A stretch of DNA of 64,000 nucleotides from Catenovulum sp. 2E275 (GCF_025515275.1 NZ_JAOPFU010000001.1:186001-250000), one strand, 5' to 3'. Numbered from the stretch's first letter, positions 8,487-17,933 are shown. Numbers and translations are program-made. Notes: generated by a model not told the origin, from the sequence alone.

Positions 8487-10949
8487 CTACTTAATTAATG
8501 GGTTAAGACCTGCTTGCTCAGGAAATGCCCAAGCATGATGATTAACTAAACAATCACCGCTCCAGTTTAAACTGAATGATTGATTATCTGGGGTAACAAT
8601 CTGTGCATGTAATGACTCGGTATGCTGTAAAGACAAGTCCACATTGTGCCACAGTGAAATAAGATGCTTAAATGTAAAAGTATCATTCAAGTTCCCTACA
8701 GAAACATACCAAGCCGTGGTTAACCCATGAGCTCGAATTTCTCGGCCTCGAGTTACACCTTGAGTTACTCGCTCTATTTTTTCTGAACAGCCAATTACAG
8801 CATAAGCATGACCACTTTTTACAATGCACCAGTGGTCATTAATAAAGATTTCATCTAACGCTTCAGCAGGTAAGTAAATATGAGTAAATTTAACTCGAGT
8901 GTCTGGCTCCAATTTAAATATCATCATGGCACTATTTTTATGCTGCATGACTCTGGGTAAAATACCGTTCCCAGCCCAATAAGATGGACGGCCTTCTCCG
9001 CCAGGTGTGTCTTCACCAGGATGATTAATCCAAACCCGAGCTTTAGGGTTCTGTGCAAATTGAATATCCAATACATGTTGCTGGTGCCCTTGTTCCCCAG
9101 TTAAATGATCAACAACACTAGACAAGGTTACCCCTGATTGTTTCCATGCCATCACTTTTGCACATTTGTCCATGCCTTGGGTGTAATACGCTTCTACCGT
9201 TTCACGGTTTTCTAATCTGGCAACTTCATTAGTTAGTTGAGATGGCTGATAACTGCTTAGGCAAAACATAGGTAAAGATGCACACATACGTGTATGCCAC
9301 CCATCTCCCCATGCGATATGTCCAAAACCAGCTAATTCAGTCATTTCATTAGCCATAAGCTCTTTTTCATAAACTCGCCCCATGGTTCCGCTGGCAACGC
9401 CTGACTGGAAATGCAAAGCCCCCATTAGCATCAAACGATCGATGACGGTTTTTGCTTTTTGCCTTAACGATTCACATTCAGCCAATTCATAAATTGCAAA
9501 TAAACCAATATAGTCAATTGGATAGTAACAAGAAGAATTCCACTCAGTTAAACCATTGTGTAGGATATGATCAAACCATAAATTAAGTCGCTTGGTTGCA
9601 ATTGCTTGTTGCTCACGGCCTGTTCTACCTGAGCAGATAAATGTATCGCGAGGAAAAGTTTGCCCAGCTAATAGCTGAGAAACATGAAAACACAATACAT
9701 GGTTTTCACTCCAAAACCACATTGAGTCGTTACCTGGCTCATCTAACCAGTAACGATAACCCAAAATAGAAGATTTTGTACGCTGCCAGAGCTTGTCAGG
9801 TAATTGAGTATAGCTGGCCATATTCCATGCCCACAGCACAGAAACCATCCAAAAGTCAGAACAATCTTCACGTAAGCTTATTTTTTGTAAAGTACGGTTT
9901 AAAATAGATTCAGCTTGTTTTGAATTAGACTGAGTTGCTAATAAAGCCAGTAACTTACCCGGAATATTCATGCCTTGTTCAGCAATAAAATCAAGCCCAG
10001 CTTGCTTTCGTTCGCTCAGTGTCTTGGCTGAAATCGCTTTGCCTTGCGGTACAATATTTATATGGCAAATTCTTTTAAGGACAACGCCTTGGTATTCAAA
10101 AGCCAATTCCAACGCGTAATGTGCTGCTTTTAAGGATTTAGGTAACCCAATAACAAATTGTCCATCTACTATTTCTACAGTTTGTCGGGTAACCTGTTGA
10201 TTGACTTCTTCTTCATTAGACATGCCCCAAACTAACCCGCTAACCACCAATTGATTTTCAAGTTGAATATCTGAGTTCAGTAAGAATTTATGATTGGTTA
10301 TATTTAAGTCATAAGACAAACCACCAACAAAATATTCAAGCTCAGCTAAAATAGTTTCATCCAAGCCTTCCAGGTGAGCTTCTAACTCAGCATTATCTAA
10401 CAGTGTCAGTTCAAAAAAGTATTGAGTATCACGCTCAAACAAATCTTCGGCATGTACTACAATTTGATTTGCGCCTTGCCCTAGTGGTAAGTGGATTGTA
10501 GTTTGGCTGACCGTATTTCTTTTAAACGGAGTAAATTGTGTTACTAACTGCCCGTTTACCCAAATCCTGATACCTCCACAAGTACTTAAGTTAAATTGGT
10601 AAGTTGCAGAATGCTCACTATATAGACAAGTTTTAGCCCAATGCTGTACATGTGTAGGTGTATAAATAAATCCAGAAAAATCAACTTTACGTTTACCATT
10701 AGCAAAATAAATATTGTCGCAACGACTTTGCGAAGACAACTCTACCGTTCGATTTGCCATTTGCTTCCAAAATACTTTTCGACAAGGTAAGTCGCCTACA
10801 TCGACAAACCCATTCTGAAATTTATACTGTAATTTATCTTCCATTATTTCATGATCTTCAAATTGACCAAATCGTTTGGTTATAGGATCTGAAACTAAAA
10901 ACCGGGTTAAGGTTTCTCCCTGTTTAATTTTGTAGTTTGCAAATGTCAT
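8487..10949 (-). CDS. Large uncharacterised multi-domain protein of the pectin locus, candidate glycoside hydrolase or lyase
   Basis: I do not recognise this 820-residue protein. It lacks a signal peptide, so it is probably cytoplasmic. Roughly residues 60-200 are beta-rich and contain a jelly-roll-like stretch (GGIRIWVNGQLV ... LPLGQGANQIVVHAEDL) resembling the sugar-binding sandwich of GH2-type enzymes. Residues about 300-590 are helix-rich with many aromatic residues and conserved-looking patches (FWSENH, LAGQTFP, EWNSSCYY, AWGDGWHTR), suggesting an (alpha/alpha) toroid. The remainder is beta-rich. The toroid-plus-sandwich layout is seen in several lyase and hydrolase families, but that assignment is inference. 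The frame reaches a TTG at 10961; the ATG at 10949 with GAG 8 bases upstream is preferred. It is first in the operon with GH105, symporter and epimerase. Confidence 0.7.
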   Translation of the reverse strand: MTFANYKIKQGETLTRFLVSDPITKRFGQFEDHEIMEDKLQYKFQNGFVDVGDLPCRKVFWKQMANRTVELSSQSRCDNIYFANGKRKVDFSGFIYTPTHVQHWAKTCLYSEHSATYQFNLSTCGGIRIWVNGQLVTQFTPFKRNTVSQTTIHLPLGQGANQIVVHAEDLFERDTQYFFELTLLDNAELEAHLEGLDETILAELEYFVGGLSYDLNITNHKFLLNSDIQLENQLVVSGLVWGMSNEEEVNQQVTRQTVEIVDGQFVIGLPKSLKAAHYALELAFEYQGVVLKRICHINIVPQGKAISAKTLSERKQAGLDFIAEQGMNIPGKLLALLATQSNSKQAESILNRTLQKISLREDCSDFWMVSVLWAWNMASYTQLPDKLWQRTKSSILGYRYWLDEPGNDSMWFWSENHVLCFHVSQLLAGQTFPRDTFICSGRTGREQQAIATKRLNLWFDHILHNGLTEWNSSCYYPIDYIGLFAIYELAECESLRQKAKTVIDRLMLMGALHFQSGVASGTMGRVYEKELMANEMTELAGFGHIAWGDGWHTRMCASLPMFCLSSYQPSQLTNEVARLENRETVEAYYTQGMDKCAKVMAWKQSGVTLSSVVDHLTGEQGHQQHVLDIQFAQNPKARVWINHPGEDTPGGEGRPSYWAGNGILPRVMQHKNSAMMIFKLEPDTRVKFTHIYLPAEALDEIFINDHWCIVKSGHAYAVIGCSEKIERVTQGVTRGREIRAHGLTTAWYVSVGNLNDTFTFKHLISLWHNVDLSLQHTESLHAQIVTPDNQSFSLNWSGDCLVNHHAWAFPEQAGLNPLIK

Positions 10950-11000
10950 AAAGTTACTCAATTACTGAATTGTTTTTTTATTGTATATAAAATGTTTTTC

Positions 11001-11276
11001 AATGCAAATTTATTTTATTTTGCACTATTTGCATTATAATATAAATGAGATTCGAAATGGTATGCTTAAAAACAATCTAAAAGTCAGGTTTAACAGAGCA
11101 ATTTCTGGAAATATTTTTAAGGTGTTGAAGTATTAACTACAAAGAAAAAGCATTTTATGTCTTATTTTTAATAGGGGGAATAGTGTTTTGCGTTCAGAGC
11201 TTTCTGAATTATAAAGCGAGCCAAGTTTAAATAAAAAACAAAATGCAAAATTTGCATTAATTTCACTATCTTTGCA
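11001..11276. promoter_or_regulatory. Repeated AATGCAAA/TTTGCATT sites between divergent operon and LacI gene
   Basis: The 386-bp divergent region contains a perfect odd palindrome AATGCAAA-A-TTTGCATT at 11242-11258, plus separate half-sites AATGCAAA at 11001-11008 and TTTGCATT at 11028-11035, and a TTTGCAAA near 11271. Inverted half-sites of this type (compare the PurR-type core GCAAA/TTTGC) fit an operator for the adjacent LacI-family regulator. Which regulator binds is inference. Confidence 0.55.
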
Positions 11277-11335
11277 AAAACAACTTTTTTAGTGATAAAC
11301 TAATGTTACAAGATTAAAATAAATGGAATGATTTA

Positions 11336-12370
11336 GTGACTTTAAAAGAAATTGCACAACGTGCAAATGTTTCAGTCAGTACAGTTTCACGAGTATTAAA
11401 TGGTACCGCCAAAATTAGCCAGCCAGTTAAAACTAAAATACTCGCAATTGCTCGTGAAACGGGCTATCTAGATAAAATACAGCAAGCGGGAGGCTTAAAC
11501 CAATCCGCTTTTAGTGGTAAACAAATTTTATTAGTTACTCCAAGAGATGCTGTACTTAACCAAAGTGGTAGTATAATTTCCTATACTTTAGTTGAATCAC
11601 TTAAAAGCTTGTGTGACGAACAAAATATACAGTTGGTTTCTTTTTTAACACAAAATGATCAGTCATCAGTACAGAAGCTTGAACAAGCCTTAACTCAACA
11701 AACATTTGATGGGATTATTGTTGTATGGGCTGATGAGTCAGATTTACTCGAGAAAATTAGCCAATTCCAAATCCCAACCGTTTTAATTAATGGCGAAGAC
11801 AGAAGCATGAATGTAGACTCTGTTGGCTTTAGTAATCGTTACGGAGCAATGATGGCTGTTGATTATCTACTCAATAAAGGACATCAGCAAATAGGTTTAC
11901 TCAGCTACAAAGGTCGACAGACGATTTATTTACGAGAAAGCGGCTATAGAGACGGTTTATATAATGCAGGCCAACTGTTGAATCCAGATTTTCATATTCA
12001 ATGCGATAATTACAGTGATCTAGCCGCCGAACAAGCAGTCGAAAACTGGCTTAACACACATAAAACTCTCCCTGTCACTGCATTATTTTGTGTTACTGAT
12101 GGACTGGCTTTAGGCGCCATTTCAGCTTTACAAAAACACGGAATAAATGTACCACAAGATATTTCTGTTATTGGTATGGATGGTATTTTTTCATTAGATC
12201 TAATTGAGCCGAAATTAACGACAGTGAAGCTCCCATTTGATGCGCTTCCATCTGAAGCACTACGAATTTTAGAAGTTCAGCGAACTCAGTCAAAAACTAG
12301 AAGTTATCATCTTCATGTAGAGTTAAGCTGTGAGTTACTAGAGCGGGATAGTGTCAACAATATTGAGTAA
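11336..12370 (+). CDS. LacI-family transcriptional regulator of the pectin-oligosaccharide operon
   Basis: A 344-residue repressor with the classic N-terminal helix-turn-helix and hinge (LKEIAQRANVSVSTVSRVLNG, about residues 3-23, split here only for description) and a periplasmic-binding-protein-like effector domain; DISVIGMDGIF and LTTVKLPFD near the C-terminus are family-typical. It starts at GTG (11336), because the HTH begins immediately and TGGA lies 8 bases upstream. It is divergent from the 820-residue/GH105/symporter/epimerase operon, so it most likely represses that operon and itself through the AATGCAAA sites. The effector is presumably a sugar from pectin breakdown; unknown. Confidence 0.88.
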   Translation: MTLKEIAQRANVSVSTVSRVLNGTAKISQPVKTKILAIARETGYLDKIQQAGGLNQSAFSGKQILLVTPRDAVLNQSGSIISYTLVESLKSLCDEQNIQLVSFLTQNDQSSVQKLEQALTQQTFDGIIVVWADESDLLEKISQFQIPTVLINGEDRSMNVDSVGFSNRYGAMMAVDYLLNKGHQQIGLLSYKGRQTIYLRESGYRDGLYNAGQLLNPDFHIQCDNYSDLAAEQAVENWLNTHKTLPVTALFCVTDGLALGAISALQKHGINVPQDISVIGMDGIFSLDLIEPKLTTVKLPFDALPSEALRILEVQRTQSKTRSYHLHVELSCELLERDSVNNIE

Positions 12371-12410
12371 TTTATTGATATACCCAAAATAAATTGGGTA
12401 TATCAATAAA
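12371..12410. terminator. Bidirectional intrinsic terminator
   Basis: Perfect 17-bp arms (12371-12387 and 12394-12410) around a 6-base loop, directly after the LacI stop and ahead of the convergent outer-membrane protein gene. Confidence 0.8.
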
Positions 12411-12434
12411 ATGATAACTTCTATATACCTTATT

Positions 12435-13121
12435 TTAAAAATTAAGCCCTAGAATAAAAGAGACATCCTGAATCTGATGCTTATATGAGCCTAAAATGGT
12501 TGAATACTGGGGTTTAAATTTAGTGGTTTGCTCTATTTCTAGCATAGAGTATTGAACACCCACATAAAAAGTTTGATTGATTTGATAACGAGCCCCCAAC
12601 GAATAATACATATCCTGACCACTTTCACCTGTGGTAAAAACATCTTCATTAGTTAAACTTTGTGGAGTGTAATCGTCGTATTGCCACATTGCGACCCCAA
12701 AACCAAGGTTTAGGTACAGGTCAGATAAAAACTCACGCTCTGCTTTTATCCCTAACTTATAAGCTTTCACTGAGATAGGTCTTTTATAAGTTTGTAGAGT
12801 CGTAAACTCTTCAGTTTCCCCATTGGCATTTTCAGAGGTTGAACTGGTACTAAAAGTTTGCTCTTTTATGGGTGTGCCATAATCCTGATGGCTTAGCTCC
12901 ACCGCAAAAGTGTCATTAAAATAATAACCCAGCTTTAAACCCGGGGCGCTTGTGGTCTCGCTATTAGAATAATGATCGCTTTTGGTGAGTGTGTCACCCT
13001 GAATTGAAGATTCAATTTTGTGAAAAGCCTGCCCTGCTAAAAGCTCAATATAAAAATTATCTTGCGCTAACACGTTGCCAGAAGCCGCTAATAATACTGC
13101 GCTAATCAAGCACTTTTTCAT
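12435..13121 (-). CDS. Outer-membrane beta-barrel protein (OmpW/OmpA-barrel-like)
   Basis: The 228-residue precursor has a clean signal peptide (MKKCLISAVLLAASGNVLAQ, about 1-20). The mature part is made of alternating amphipathic strands, for example FYIELLAGQAF, LKLGYYFND and YYSLGARYQINQTFYVGVQYS. It ends in a strand with terminal Phe (FILGLNF), the signature for outer-membrane insertion. Size fits an 8-stranded barrel. An AAGGA ribosome site precedes the ATG. It lies 40 bp downstream of the GalR-like regulator gene, probably in one transcript, so it may be a small porin or adhesion barrel of this sugar locus. Specific function unknown. Confidence 0.8.
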   Translation of the reverse strand: MKKCLISAVLLAASGNVLAQDNFYIELLAGQAFHKIESSIQGDTLTKSDHYSNSETTSAPGLKLGYYFNDTFAVELSHQDYGTPIKEQTFSTSSTSENANGETEEFTTLQTYKRPISVKAYKLGIKAEREFLSDLYLNLGFGVAMWQYDDYTPQSLTNEDVFTTGESGQDMYYSLGARYQINQTFYVGVQYSMLEIEQTTKFKPQYSTILGSYKHQIQDVSFILGLNF

Positions 13122-13161
13122 ATATTTCCTTTTTAAAACTAATTGGTTTTGAAGATTCCGT

Positions 13162-14178
13162 TTAACAATTGTTATTTTTTGCGTTAATTACTGATGCCCG
13201 TTCAATAATATCAGATAAAAATAAATGAGTCCGGTTGGTAACAGGTTTACTGGTATCGCTTAAATTAATCGCAAGCTCGGCTGCATAATAAGCCATTTCT
13301 TCAACCGGGTAATGCATAGTAGTTAATTTAGGCCGGCAAGCTTTAGCGATCGCTAAATTATCAAAACCAATCACAGAAACATCTTCCGGCACACGTAAAC
13401 CGGCGTCAAATAAAGCGTGCATAGCCCCAATTGCCATTAAATCGTTATAGGCCAATAACGCTGTAAATTTAATGCCTTTAGCCAATAATTCTTTAACAGC
13501 CTGCTCGCCGCCTTCCATATTTGCGGTGGCTTCTGCAATGGCGTCTTTATTGAGCGATAACTCGTTTAATTTAAGGGTTTGTTTAATCCCGTTTACCCTA
13601 AGCATAGGATCGTTATTTTGATAAATACTGGTCACTACAGCAAAATCTGTGTGGCCTTTATCAATTAAATACTGAGTTGCTTGTTTAGCTGCACTCTCGT
13701 TATCTAACCACACACAGCGATTGGCAATTTTAGGAATATAACGGTTAATCAGCACCAAACCGGGAATTTTATCGGCCAGATCAATTAAGGTTTTTTCATC
13801 TGAATATTCACTGTGCAAAATAATTGCATCACAGTGATGATCACGCAGTGAGTTAATTGCATCAATTTCCGACTGCGTCTCATACATTGAGTTACTCATT
13901 AACAGCTTATAGTTTTTTTCTTTAGCCGCTTTTTCAACACCACAAGCTAAAGTACCAAAAAACGACATAGACAATTTTGGAGTCACTACACCTATGGTAT
14001 TCGTACTTTTTTTAACCAAGGCTTGAGCATTTGTATTGGGTCGGTAGCCTAATTCCTCGATCACTTTTTTAACCCGCGCCCGACATGCATCACCGACATG
14101 CCCACCATTATGCACAACCCGGGAAACGGTTGCTGTTGATACACCAGCAACTCTAGCAACGTCCTTGATAGTAACCAT
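13162..14178 (-). CDS. GalR/GalS-like LacI-family regulator
   Basis: This 338-residue repressor has the HTH TIKDVARVAGVSTATVSRVV at residues 3-22 and an effector domain that recalls E. coli GalR throughout, for example DHHCDAIILHSEY, IPGLVLINRYIPKIANRCVWLD, GGEQAVKELLAKG, FTALLAYNDLMAIGAM and RPKLTTMHYPVEEMA. It is therefore a candidate galactose or galactoside sensor. A GAGG ribosome site precedes the ATG. A palindromic operator (14238-14252) lies upstream of the gene, suggesting autoregulation; the same 15-mer occurs upstream of the TonB receptor at 27 kb. It lies between the MFS gene and the barrel gene on the minus strand. Confidence 0.9.
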   Translation of the reverse strand: MVTIKDVARVAGVSTATVSRVVHNGGHVGDACRARVKKVIEELGYRPNTNAQALVKKSTNTIGVVTPKLSMSFFGTLACGVEKAAKEKNYKLLMSNSMYETQSEIDAINSLRDHHCDAIILHSEYSDEKTLIDLADKIPGLVLINRYIPKIANRCVWLDNESAAKQATQYLIDKGHTDFAVVTSIYQNNDPMLRVNGIKQTLKLNELSLNKDAIAEATANMEGGEQAVKELLAKGIKFTALLAYNDLMAIGAMHALFDAGLRVPEDVSVIGFDNLAIAKACRPKLTTMHYPVEEMAYYAAELAINLSDTSKPVTNRTHLFLSDIIERASVINAKNNNC

Positions 14179-14237
14179 TAGTGACCTCTTTGAAATATTT
14201 TTTTCATTTTTGCAGATACTAGCTAAAAACAGCCAAG

Positions 14238-14252
14238 TGGTAAACGTTTAAC
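14238..14252 (-). promoter_or_regulatory. GalR/LacI-type operator, copy 1
   Basis: TGGTAAACGTTTAAC with the perfect palindromic core TAAACGTTTA (14241-14250), centred about 67 bp upstream of the GalR-like start and overlapping the stop codon of the MFS gene. It resembles the GalR consensus GTGKAANCGNTTNCAC. An identical 15-mer, in the same orientation relative to the downstream gene, is at 27070-27084. Confidence 0.75.
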
Positions 14253-15654
14253 GCTCTATTTTCAGAAAACGTAATAAAATTAAACAAACCAAAGCACAAA
14301 TTACCGTGCCAAATACCAAAATGAGCCGCATCATAAGTAAGCTTTGTTCTGTCTGCTGCTCAGCAAATTGCGCATTAAAACCAATTAAATTTAAACTCAA
14401 CCCAGCCAGCATCAAAGCGCCTGCCCCGCTAAAATTATTGACCCAATTGTATAAAGCCACAAAAATACCTTCGCGTTTTAATCCGGTTTTTTGGTGATCA
14501 ATATCAGTTAAATCGGCCAACATCGCCGGAATAATAATGGTCATAGCACTCCATATAGGTGCACATAAAACCGCATCCAATAATACTAACCACGGCCAGT
14601 TAGGGTTAAAAATAAACCATTTGGCAAAGCCGCCAAGTACAGTGACCATAAATACCCAGTTTAATACCCGCTTTTTACCGTATTTTTGTGCCAAATACGA
14701 AATCACAGCCGCGCTGACAATACCAAATAAAGCATGCGCGCTAGACAAACCGCCTTTTAAAATAGAGCCTTGCGTTAAGTCGCCGTCATACAAATAATAA
14801 ACAATTAAATAATAATCAAAACTCGCGGCGAAAGCTGCACCACATACCTGCATCACACAGATTAAAAATAGAATTAACAAAGGCTTATAACTTAGTGCAG
14901 CCTTTACGCTGGTTGTAAGTGAGGTTTTATTTTGTTGCAACGGAAAACTTTGTTGGCTGCTTTCAGCCGTGCTTTCTTTAATTTTCTCTTTAATATTTTC
15001 GTTAATAAAAAGCGCAGGCAACATGCCTAATAAACCAATTAAAAATAGCCCGACACCCCAACCAACAAATTGAATACCCACAAAAATACTACTAAAAATA
15101 GCCAGTTGGCTCAGTGGAAAAATCCAGTGGTAAATTAAAGAAGCAAATCGTAAAAAGTAAGTTGTTAGCCCCATAATCTGGGTTCTTTGTTTAGGGTTTG
15201 ACGTTATTTCGTAAGATAAACAAGTAGTTGGAACAATTAAAAAGGTGGAAAAAATATTAAATAAAGCAGAAAAAACAAAAAAGTAACTCAATTGCGCGGT
15301 TTGTGACCAGCCTTGTGGCACCATCCAAATTAAGCCAAAACTCACGGCACTAAGCCAAGCGGCAATAAAAATAAATGGTCTGCGACGACCATAACGACTC
15401 TGAAAGTTATCGGATAAATGTCCAACCCAAGGACCAATAAAACTGGCAATTAATACCGGCAAAGTCATCGCTAAACTCAGCAAAAAAGGATCAATAGCCA
15501 ATGTCATCTGATAAAAAGGAATTGCTAAAATACCAATCCCTTGATTAGCAAAAAACATCGCAAAAAAACCCAGCCCTAGCGAGTATTTTTGTTTTAAGCC
15601 GATAGCTTGATTTGTCGTTTTAATGTGGGCGGAAAAGTGCTTTGCTTGAGTCAA
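14248..15654 (-). CDS. MFS sugar:cation symporter (GPH/sucrose-transporter-like)
   Basis: A polytopic inner-membrane protein of 468 residues with about 12 hydrophobic segments. The loop after TM2 reads GPWVGHLSDNFQSRYGRRRPF, a variant of the GPH and sucrose-symporter motif. TM segments near the end are interrupted by a short cytoplasmic basic stretch (LLRFLKIER at the C-terminus). The start is uncertain: the frame opens after a stop at 15682-15684 and offers TTG at 15652-15654, without a good ribosome site. Divergent from the RICIN-GH43 arabinanase and upstream of the GalR-like gene, it probably imports galactosides, arabino-oligosaccharides or their monomers. Substrate not readable. Confidence 0.83.
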   Translation of the reverse strand: MTQAKHFSAHIKTTNQAIGLKQKYSLGLGFFAMFFANQGIGILAIPFYQMTLAIDPFLLSLAMTLPVLIASFIGPWVGHLSDNFQSRYGRRRPFIFIAAWLSAVSFGLIWMVPQGWSQTAQLSYFFVFSALFNIFSTFLIVPTTCLSYEITSNPKQRTQIMGLTTYFLRFASLIYHWIFPLSQLAIFSSIFVGIQFVGWGVGLFLIGLLGMLPALFINENIKEKIKESTAESSQQSFPLQQNKTSLTTSVKAALSYKPLLILFLICVMQVCGAAFAASFDYYLIVYYLYDGDLTQGSILKGGLSSAHALFGIVSAAVISYLAQKYGKKRVLNWVFMVTVLGGFAKWFIFNPNWPWLVLLDAVLCAPIWSAMTIIIPAMLADLTDIDHQKTGLKREGIFVALYNWVNNFSGAGALMLAGLSLNLIGFNAQFAEQQTEQSLLMMRLILVFGTVICALVCLILLRFLKIER

Positions 15655-16082
15655 AAATAAAAATACCGCTGTTGAATTAATTTACTCCCGCACTACTTCA
15701 AGCATTTTGAGGTACAGGTGTAGCTAAATCAGTGTAAGAATTGAACTAGATTATAACCATACTCAAATTAAGTTAACAGCCGAATCTACCGAGTTAAAAA
15801 ACAGATGGCCATCAAATAATCCAACAGAAAAACAACATAAAAAACGATTACATTAAAGTTGAGTTCCTAAAAACACAAAACAATTGACTAACGGACATTT
15901 AAAAACAATAAATAACTAATTATTGATCAATAAGATAAATCACAACCTTAAAAATAAAATCAAAAAAATTAAACATTTTTTGCATTATGCCTTCCAAAAA
16001 TAAGTATTACTATAGTATAGTATTTAATGTAAAAAATAAGTTAACAAGTAAAACATAAAACTAACTTTAATAAGAGGCGACT
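15655..16082. promoter_or_regulatory. 428-bp divergent promoter region, no gene seen
   Basis: No credible ORF. It contains a weak GalR-like match (minus-strand TGTAATCGTTTTTT, 15839-15852), one TTTGCATT half-site (15979-15986) like those of the first LacI region, and an A/T-rich TATAGTATAGTATTT stretch near 16010-16025 that could hold a -10 element for the GH43 gene. Confidence 0.4.
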
Positions 16083-17498
16083 ATGTACTCAGCACGTAAA
16101 AGCATATTGGGGCTAACTTGTGGTGTTTTGTCACTTGTAAGCTGGCAAGCTTATTCACTAGATAATGGTGTTTATACCATCACTTCAAAACACAGCGGTC
16201 AGTTAGTAGAAGTTGGTAGCGCAGCATCTACCGATGGGGCAAATATTAATCAGTGGCCGGGAAATGGTCATGATACTCAAAAATGGTTAATCACAAACAC
16301 CGATGATGGCTACTATTCACTGATCAATTTAAGCAGTGGTAAAGCAATGGAGGTTTATGATTTCAGCACAGCTAACGGAGCAAATGTCAGTCAATGGGAA
16401 TATGGTGCCAGCGATACTCAAAAATGGAATATCAACGATTTAGGTAACGGCCAATATAATTTAATCAATAAAAACAGCGGTAAAGCTTTAGATTTATTAA
16501 ATTTTTCAACAAATAATGGTGCCAATATCGGCCAGTGGGATTATTGGGGCGGCGATGCTCAAATCTGGACATTAACTAAAGTGGGTAATATTGAGTCTTC
16601 TCCTTGGGATCCTTCAACAACCAATGGAGCAGCCAACCACTGGCCACTTACCGGAAACCTAGTAACTCATGATCCAACCATAGGTTATGAAAATGGTACT
16701 TGGTGGATATTTCAAACTGGCCCGGGGATCTATGGTAAATATTCTTCTGATGGAATTAACTGGAATGGTGCCTCGCCTATCTTCCCAAATGGGTTAAGCT
16801 GGTGGCAAAACTATGTTCCTGAACACGATGGTATGGATGTATGGGCACCAGAGTTAAAACATTATAATGGTCGCGCTTGGTTATATTATTCTATTTCTAC
16901 CTTTGGCTCTCGTGTATCCGCAATCGGCTTAACCTCAGCTTCAAGCGTAGCTAACGGTGACTGGCGAGATGATGGCTTAGTTATTAATACGACAAACAGT
17001 GATAATTATAATGCTATTGATCCTGATTTAATTGTTGATAAAAATGGCGCGCCTTGGCTGGTTTTTGGTTCTTGGAATTCTGGTATCAAGTTAAAACGTA
17101 TCAACCCGATTACCATGAAGCCTTATGGCCCATTATATTCTCTTGCCAGCCGCTCTGGTGGAATTGAAGCGCCAACCATTATTTATCGTCAGGGATATTA
17201 TTATTTGTTCGTTTCTGTTGGTATGTGTTGTTCAGGTACAGATAGTACCTACCGTATTGCTTATGGCCGCTCAGCTGATATTCGAGGTCCTTATTTAGAC
17301 AAAAATGGGGTTAATATGCTAAACAGTGGCGGCTCGATTTTAGATGCAGGCAATAGCACTTGGGTAGGCCCGGGTGGACAAGATATTTTAAATACAGATG
17401 TAATTGTACGCCATGCTTATGATGCAACCGACAATGGCACACCTAAGTTACTAATTAGTACACTGAACTGGGACTCAAATGGCTGGCCACGCTATTAG
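16083..17498 (+). CDS. Secreted endo-arabinanase: RICIN lectin domain + GH43
   Basis: It should cleave alpha-1,5-arabinan side chains of pectin. The precursor has a signal peptide (about 1-25, ending QAYSL). A ricin-type beta-trefoil (CBM13-like; about 27-160) follows with three repeats ending in similar Q-W patterns (NINQWPGN, NVSQWEYG, NIGQWDYW). The C-terminal five-bladed propeller is GH43: catalytic base Asp197 (THDPTI), pKa-modulating Asp313 (AIDPDL) and acid Glu362 (IEAPTI). VWAPELKHYNGRAWLYYS is typical of family-43 endo-arabinanases. A GAGG ribosome site precedes ATG 16083, and a strong terminator follows. It is divergent from the MFS gene and probably co-regulated with the galactoside genes. 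Confidence 0.9.
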   Translation: MYSARKSILGLTCGVLSLVSWQAYSLDNGVYTITSKHSGQLVEVGSAASTDGANINQWPGNGHDTQKWLITNTDDGYYSLINLSSGKAMEVYDFSTANGANVSQWEYGASDTQKWNINDLGNGQYNLINKNSGKALDLLNFSTNNGANIGQWDYWGGDAQIWTLTKVGNIESSPWDPSTTNGAANHWPLTGNLVTHDPTIGYENGTWWIFQTGPGIYGKYSSDGINWNGASPIFPNGLSWWQNYVPEHDGMDVWAPELKHYNGRAWLYYSISTFGSRVSAIGLTSASSVANGDWRDDGLVINTTNSDNYNAIDPDLIVDKNGAPWLVFGSWNSGIKLKRINPITMKPYGPLYSLASRSGGIEAPTIIYRQGYYYLFVSVGMCCSGTDSTYRIAYGRSADIRGPYLDKNGVNMLNSGGSILDAGNSTWVGPGGQDILNTDVIVRHAYDATDNGTPKLLISTLNWDSNGWPRY

Positions 17499-17573
17499 TC
17501 ATTCAACTTAGTAGACAAAGACCAATAGCTTATTAAATCGTTTTTACAAATCTACTTTGACACGGGTTTGTAC

Positions 17574-17604
17574 AAAGGGCATTGATTTTTCAATGCCCTT
17601 TTTT
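17574..17604 (+). terminator. Intrinsic terminator after the GH43 gene
   Basis: 12-bp arms AAAGGGCATTGA (17574-17585) and TCAATGCCCTTT (17590-17601) around a 4-base loop, followed by a T-run. Confidence 0.88.
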
Positions 17605-17616
17605 CTTGGCATTGGC

Positions 17617-17832
17617 CTAATATATTTTCGCTAACTTGTGTGCAAAAGCATGAATTGCAGGCCCCGAGATAAATGAAATAATACCAGCAGCGGGCCACGC
17701 TAATAGCCATGCATGTATCCAATAATCAATAAAGTTACTTATAAAACCTATATTTAAATAAGTCACCCATGCGGACATTAATAGACTTAAAACAAATGAC
17801 ATTAAAAATGCAAAAATAATTCTGTGCTTCAT
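17617..17832 (-). CDS. Small DUF2798-like membrane protein
   Basis: A 71-residue protein with two predicted membrane helices (about 3-25 and 37-60), containing the FAFLMSFVLSLLMSAWVTYLN and WLLAWPAAGIISF segments typical of DUF2798 proteins. The open frame extends 16 codons further, but the ATG at 17832 has a GGAGA site 4 bases upstream, so the longer start is rejected. It is divergent from a LysR gene 102 bp away, a pairing common for this family. Biochemical role is unknown. Confidence 0.75.
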   Translation of the reverse strand: MKHRIIFAFLMSFVLSLLMSAWVTYLNIGFISNFIDYWIHAWLLAWPAAGIISFISGPAIHAFAHKLAKIY

Positions 17833-17933
17833 GTTCTCTCCAATGTATGTAAAACTCAAAACAACTGTATATAATTTCACAAATCAACTATAGAGTTAAT
17901 TTTGATAACCTCAATTGCACATTTGAGAAGCTA

